In this document: in pieces, positions 60,710 to 64,000 of the stretch | Layout: the number at the start of each line of letters is the position of its first letter | Numbering within the stretch: position 1 is the stretch's first letter | NCBI RefSeq assembly: GCF_900110865.1 | Contig: NZ_FOFD01000004.1 | Location: forward strand, 124,001-188,000 | Length of the DNA stretch: 64,000 nucleotides | DNA from: Natrinema salaciae | GTDB lineage: Archaea; Halobacteriota; Halobacteria; Halobacteriales; Natrialbaceae | Reading direction: 5' to 3' | Notes under the pieces: model-generated | What the model saw: only the letters and a program-made list of their open reading frames with translations | Told to the model about the DNA's origin: nothing | Database searches by the model: none | Program-made: the position numbers and the translations under genes

Positions 60710-60890
60710 CTTGCTGAATACAGCCTCTCAACCTTGTTTAGACGCTCCCGAAGGTGCCCGGTTAGTAGTTACGACGGGTAAACATAACCAGTCCGTGAGC
60801 GTCTCTCGACTTGGTTTGTTGTTTGAACAACAGCCGTAGAGGACGATCTACACCGCGTCTAAACAAGTCCCAGCCTCTATATTCAGCAAG
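60710..60890. mobile_element. MITE-like 181-base element with 36-base inverted ends
   Basis: The left end starts CTTGCTGAATA and ends CTTGTTTAGACGC; the right end is the inverse with the same first 11 and last 13 bases, differing in the middle. Between them are about 110 bases with no coding potential and a small TTGTTTGAACAA-type palindrome. No target duplication is evident. It looks like a non-autonomous transposable element or the fused ends of an insertion sequence that lost its transposase. Confidence 0.6.
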
Positions 60891-60928
60891 TCATCTTTAT
60901 CACTTGCAGAGGATTTCAGCGAGCCAGA

Positions 60929-61327
60929 TTAGAAAATATCGCCGATGGCGATTTTTGATTGCTCGGTTCCACGGTGATCGCCACCCCCATGCCACCGGAG
61001 CATGGGCAACGACGAGGCCTTGCACATTTTATCCTTAATGATCGTACAGCCAGACCGTCCGTGCGGCCGGTAGACGACGAAACAGTACCAGCCATCGTGA
61101 CTCCGTAGCTTGTCGTGGTAGGCCCTGTAGACTTTGAAATTCCCCGGCTGTCCGTCGCTGTGCTCGAGCATGGTCGACTTGATTTCAACCGGCGTTCCGT
61201 TTCCGAATCGCGCGTCGTGCCAGCTGGCCCGCTCGAGATCGAACCGCCGTTTCTCCGCCATCCGTTTCTCGCAGATCGTCCCGAAGTGGTTCGCTCGCTT
61301 CGAGCGGGAGCGACTCACGCGGACCAC
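60929..61327 (-). CDS. PD-(D/E)XK-like nuclease-fold protein of the element
   Basis: A 132-residue basic protein from GTG 61327 (GTG 61318 also possible). WHDARFGNGTPVEIKSTM (about residues 35-52) fits a PD-(D/E)XK active site: the aspartate in DARFG, then E-x-K in VEIKS. GWYCFVVYRPHG is the next core strand. Restriction-like, Holliday-junction and packaging nucleases share this fold. The gene is downstream of the ATPase on the same strand with its own promoter at 61341. From memory similar genes occur in haloarchaeal viruses and plasmids. Its function here is unproven. Confidence 0.65.
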   Translation of the reverse strand: MVRVSRSRSKRANHFGTICEKRMAEKRRFDLERASWHDARFGNGTPVEIKSTMLEHSDGQPGNFKVYRAYHDKLRSHDGWYCFVVYRPHGRSGCTIIKDKMCKASSLPMLRWHGGGDHRGTEQSKIAIGDIF

Positions 61328-61340
61328 GCGCGTCGCGCGC

Positions 61341-61351
61341 CGATATATATC
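61341..61351 (-). promoter_or_regulatory. Promoter of the PD-(D/E)XK-like gene
   Basis: On the minus strand a gatatatatc element lies 15-33 bases before the two possible GTG starts. Spacing favours GTG 61318 as a leaderless start. Confidence 0.55.
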
Positions 61352-61376
61352 AACTCCTCATCGTGTCTCGACGAGC

Positions 61377-61418
61377 GCCCATCGGTCGCGTTGCTCCCTG
61401 CGGGAGCAAGCGATGGGC
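61377..61418. other. Composite hairpin between the ATPase gene and the nuclease-like gene
   Basis: GCCCATCG (61377-61384) pairs with CGATGGGC (61411-61418), and inside it TTGCTCCC (61391-61398) pairs with GGGAGCAA (61402-61409) around a TGC loop. One side has a 6-base bulge. It may stop transcription after the ATPase gene or be a stable RNA element; no T-run follows on either strand. Confidence 0.6.
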
Positions 61419-61475
61419 CTGACCGTGTACTAAACGGGGGTGCGTTACCATAACCAGCCGACCAACCCGTCGCGG

Positions 61476-62657
61476 TCATCCGATTACTTCCTCCACTTTG
61501 CCAAGCGTCTCAGCGTGCATCCCATCGTTTCGGTACTCGTTCCAGCGGGAATTTACCCATCCGTGGCTGTATGGCACGAATTGAGCGGTTTCACGATCCG
61601 TCATTCCGTCCTCTTTGCACCGGATCACCGTCCAAATCGCCGTCATCTTGGCCGCCTCGTCAGGCTCCAATTCCTCCGTTTCCTCGCCATACTCCGACCA
61701 ATTCCAATCGCTCGCCTCTTTCGTGTTGTATCGAAGGTCCGTCGGTGGGACACCTTCGACTTCGCCCTGGATATCGGCGAGTTTCCCGTTCCTGATTGAA
61801 TCGGCGATGACGGCCTTCTTTTGCGAGACCTTCTTGACGATCGTGCCGACGCGCCAGAGCATCGGGTGAATCGACCGTTCCCCGTGGGCGATGTAGATGA
61901 GCGCGCCGCCGTACTTGCGGATCTTGTAGACGAGCGGGGCCATCTTCTGCCGCGTTTGGTAGCCCTGTTTCCCGGTCCCGCTGGCTGCGCTCGAGAACTC
62001 GTCGCCGATGAACAGCTTGTCGCGCTGGCTGTGCTCGAGCGGATCACCGTCCTGTTCGACCCACTCCATGAGGGTTCCGTAGTCGGGAATCCAGCCGTCC
62101 TGTACGTCACCGTCGTCGTCTACCCAGCGGTTTTTCTCCTCGAGCGAGCGGATGTTCGTGCCGAGTAGCGAGTTCTCCTGGTGGAGTGCCCGCCACCGTT
62201 GTGCGAGGAGGCACGCGAAGTCGGTCTTTCCCGCGCCCATCTCGCCCATGACGACGATCACCGGAGCGGGGCCGTCGACAAGCTCGTCTATCTTTCCGAT
62301 CGCCTTCAACCCGGAGATGTCCGCCCGCTGGCTGGTGTCGCCGACCATGTGCTTGATCGTCGGCATATCGCCGTTCTCCATCGCTTCGCGGAAGGTTTCG
62401 GTTCCCTCAGCCAGCCGAATTTGCTCGTGTTTCTCGAGATCGTGAACCTGGCCGGGCATCTTGTCGGGTCGATCGGCCGCTGTCGGATCGTAGTGAATCG
62501 ATCGGATCGACAGCGCCCGCGAAACCGTCTCGTCGCGGACGATCCCGCCGTGGTCGGCGATTTCTCGATTCTCTCGGGCACTGTACCCCTCCTGGTGTTC
62601 TCTCGCTGCAGCGGTCGTATAGAGTGCCTGCTGATCGGCCTGCTTTCCGTCACTCAT
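61476..62657 (-). CDS. P-loop ATPase, pleolipovirus VP8-like
   Basis: A 393-residue ATPase from ATG 62657. Walker A GEMGAGKT is at residues 138-145, Walker B LFIGDE at 215-220, and the C-terminus ends in a helix-turn-helix-like stretch (DRETAQFVPYSHGWVNSRWN). The order ATPase after two membrane proteins, with ATGA overlaps, is that of the pleolipovirus conserved block, where VP8 is the putative NTPase thought to act in DNA handling or assembly. The exact virus group cannot be set from this window. It is cytoplasmic. Confidence 0.75.
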   Translation of the reverse strand: MSDGKQADQQALYTTAAAREHQEGYSARENREIADHGGIVRDETVSRALSIRSIHYDPTAADRPDKMPGQVHDLEKHEQIRLAEGTETFREAMENGDMPTIKHMVGDTSQRADISGLKAIGKIDELVDGPAPVIVVMGEMGAGKTDFACLLAQRWRALHQENSLLGTNIRSLEEKNRWVDDDGDVQDGWIPDYGTLMEWVEQDGDPLEHSQRDKLFIGDEFSSAASGTGKQGYQTRQKMAPLVYKIRKYGGALIYIAHGERSIHPMLWRVGTIVKKVSQKKAVIADSIRNGKLADIQGEVEGVPPTDLRYNTKEASDWNWSEYGEETEELEPDEAAKMTAIWTVIRCKEDGMTDRETAQFVPYSHGWVNSRWNEYRNDGMHAETLGKVEEVIG

Positions 62658-63463
62658 TCGTTGATCCCTCCGTCGGATACGGTGGTCTGCTCGCTGCCCT
62701 GATCGATCGTGATACCGCTCGGATCGGTCGGATCAAACTCGTGTTCGTAGTCGCCGAGGTCGCTGATTTCGTCGGTCGACCACTCTTTCGCGTCGTCTTC
62801 GGCTGCCTCGAAGCGTTCCTTCACGCTGGTCCGCTGGGTCATGAGCCCGCGCTCGTCGGCTTCGGCGTGGGCATTCACGGTGTCGCGTTCGATCTCGACA
62901 CCCATCCGGGAGATACGACCGCGAAGCTTGTTGTACGCGATCGCCGTCTCGATCAACTCGCCGTGGATGTCCTCGAGCATGGCCTTGACCGTGATGAGTT
63001 TCGAATCCGCCATCTGGCTGAAGTGGCAGCCGGTAACGATGAGGGTCCCGTTCTCGCCCTGATCCGGGTACCAGTCGAACTCGCGAACCTCGAACGCGTC
63101 GCCGTCGTTACACCGGTACGGCGACGGTCCTTCGACGGTTTTGTTCTCCCAGACACCCGGCTCGACGTATTTCTTCTTGCGGGTGTCGGTGACGCCGTTG
63201 ATGTGGTAGACCGGGACCATGTTCCGGTTTCGGAGCCGGCGCGCACCGGTCACGAACAGCCCGAGCAACGGCGGCCCGAGGAGCAACAGCGCCGCGAAGA
63301 TCCCCTTCGTGACTGGCGGAACACCGGGAATCTCCGGACGAATCCAGAGCAACAGCGCCCCGAGCGTAACCGCGAACCCGGCGACGACCAGCTGGCCTTC
63401 GGCGACGACGTAGGTCAGCCGATCGGCCCATCCGCTAAAGGTACCGCTCGTCTCGGGACTCAC
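62654..63463 (-). CDS. Membrane protein, pleolipovirus ORF7-like
   Basis: A 269-residue protein from GTG 63463, whose start overlaps the upstream stop (GTGA) and whose stop overlaps the ATPase start (ATGA). Two or more helices lie near the N-terminus (LVVAGFAVTLGALLLWI and AALLLLGPPLLGLFVTG, about 20-75). The rest is a soluble domain with VPVYHINGVTDTRKKKYVEP, SPYRCNDGDAFEVREFDWYP and a helical part with NKLRGRISRMGVEIERD. The topology and gene order fit the ORF7-like membrane protein of pleolipoviruses. A longer start at 63505 would overlap the upstream gene more and is less likely. Confidence 0.65.
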   Translation of the reverse strand: MSPETSGTFSGWADRLTYVVAEGQLVVAGFAVTLGALLLWIRPEIPGVPPVTKGIFAALLLLGPPLLGLFVTGARRLRNRNMVPVYHINGVTDTRKKKYVEPGVWENKTVEGPSPYRCNDGDAFEVREFDWYPDQGENGTLIVTGCHFSQMADSKLITVKAMLEDIHGELIETAIAYNKLRGRISRMGVEIERDTVNAHAEADERGLMTQRTSVKERFEAAEDDAKEWSTDEISDLGDYEHEFDPTDPSGITIDQGSEQTTVSDGGINE

Positions 63464-64000
63464 GCATCGATCACCCCGCTTTCCTCCGACCGAACGACCC
63501 ACCACGCGCCGACCGCGGCGAGAACGACGGTCATGCCGACGCCGGTGAATAGCCCGCTCTCGCCGCCGAACGTCTCGAGGGGGTTCGATTCGCTGCTGTC
63601 TCGACCGGTGCTGATGAACGCGCCGCGCTCTTCCTCTTGACTGAGCGACGTTCCGAAGGTGAGCGCCGCGCCTTCGGGGTCCATTACCGAGATCGTGTGT
63701 GTCGACTCGCCTTCGGGAACCGCAAGTTCTCGGTAGGTGAACTGGCCAGAGCCTTCTTCGAAGCTCCCCGATTCGGCGACCGCAACCGTCGTCGGCTCGT
63801 CCGCCTCGAGCGTGATCGTGAACGTCCCATCGTCAAACGACCACTCGAGGATGCGGGTGTTGCTGTCGATGATCTCCTCGTAGTCGCTTGCCGTCGTATT
63901 CGTGGCTGTCTCATTGGCGTCCTGCGCGGCGACAGGCCCACCGCCCATGCCCATCGCGAGCGCGGCCGCTGCGACAACAGCGACAAGAATAATTCGGCGC
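63460..64000 (-). CDS. Exported protein with C-terminal anchor, pleolipovirus ORF6-like (5' end outside the window)
   Basis: The frame is open to the right edge and begins within a signal peptide (RRIILVAVVAAAALAMGMGG, then PVAAQDANETA), so only the first residues are missing. The internal ATG at 63954 lies inside this signal. The mature part has a beta-rich domain (ILEWSFDDGTFTITLEADEP, TIGVMDPEGAALTF-like) and a hydrophobic helix near the end (LFTGVGMTVVLAAVGAWWVV), followed by a few charged residues. It is translationally coupled to the ORF7-like gene. This fits ORF6 of pleolipoviruses, the small protein before ORF7. Confidence 0.65.
   Translation of the reverse strand, partial: RRIILVAVVAAAALAMGMGGGPVAAQDANETATNTTASDYEEIIDSNTRILEWSFDDGTFTITLEADEPTTVAVAESGSFEEGSGQFTYRELAVPEGESTHTISVMDPEGAALTFGTSLSQEEERGAFISTGRDSSESNPLETFGGESGLFTGVGMTVVLAAVGAWWVVRSEESGVIDA

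Larger units (their letters stand above)
53019..64000. mobile_element. Integrated pleolipovirus- or plasmid-like element (right end outside the window)
   Basis: From the tRNA end to the window edge no chromosomal housekeeping gene is found. The left arm has coupled small metal-binding genes plus a Rep-like protein. The right arm, in the opposite direction, has a P-loop ATPase preceded by two membrane proteins in the order known from the pleolipovirus core (ORF6-, ORF7-, VP8-like), with a nuclease-like gene after it. The middle is an AT-rich cargo segment (about 56.0-60.9 kb). Membrane-envelope virus genes for spike and matrix (VP4, VP3) would be expected just beyond base 64,000. A conjugative or simple plasmid is less likely but not excluded. 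Confidence 0.65.

Noticed and set aside
53019-64000. CRISPR array in the element
   Set aside because: The hairpins and repeats do not form a regular repeat-spacer pattern; no cas gene is present.

Overview
The window comes from a halophilic archaeon. GC content is high, the proteins are strongly acidic, and most upstream regions carry a TATA element 25-30 bases before a leaderless start. Markers such as EF-1A with ribosomal protein S10, S24e/S27ae next to fused Kae1-Bud32, a ThiD-ThiN fusion and HTH_10 regulators all fit haloarchaea. Genus cannot be fixed by eye; a Natrinema/Haloterrigena-like member of the Natrialbaceae is my guess. Bases 1 to about 53,000 are chromosome. Bases 53,019 to 64,000 are an integrated virus- or plasmid-like element that runs off the right edge.

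Chromosome, left to right. After an MFS fragment comes a cassette of four same-strand genes (972-5307): an ABC ATPase, an ABC-2-type permease, a small secreted protein with a hairpin in its leader, and a membrane-anchored extracellular alpha-alpha toroid (prenyltransferase/squalene-cyclase-like repeats). I do not recognise this set as a known system, and it is one of the two best candidates for new biology here. Next are mutL and mutS on the minus strand with transporters, a YihY protein and a frameshifted gene between them; then two facing UspA-like paralogues, one coupled to an amino-acid permease; a thiamine cluster (ThiD-ThiN, an LLM-class oxidoreductase, an AIR-synthase relative); a MOT1-type oxyanion transporter; a 35-residue ORF coupled to a PIN-like gene; an IMPDH/GMPR-family enzyme; RdgB; an HTH_10 regulator; a NuoCD gene with no other Nuo genes beside it; and the rps24e-rps27ae-kae1/bud32 operon.

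From 32 to 53 kb: a PQQ-type propeller with a coupled membrane protein, an acyl-CoA ligase gene gutted by deletions, a geranylgeranyl reductase, a two-RCK potassium channel-like protein, a ZIP transporter, several UspA proteins, CoaD, an isochorismatase relative coupled to a YqcI/YcgG protein, a MOSC protein, a 54-residue membrane protein, two SDR enzymes in all, a ROK kinase, a Tat-exported LVIVD protein with a PGF-CTERM-like tail, a NifU-type protein, ACT protein plus homoserine dehydrogenase, EF-1A plus S10, and a rhomboid protease.

The integrated element starts exactly at the 3' end of a tRNA-Ala(CGC). Its left arm is a coupled run of tiny zinc-finger/HNH-type genes ending in a 540-residue Rep-like protein. 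Five perfect hairpins in 156 bases follow directly. Its right arm, on the minus strand, has a PD-(D/E)XK-like gene, a P-loop ATPase and two membrane proteins in the order of the pleolipovirus ORF6-ORF7-VP8 block; spike and matrix genes would lie beyond the window. Between the arms is an AT-rich island (about 56.0-60.9 kb) that looks like cargo: unknown proteins, a three-TM protein, and a complete GmrSD-like (DUF262 plus HNH/DUF1524) modification-dependent nuclease bracketed by related CTGAATA-type inverted repeats.
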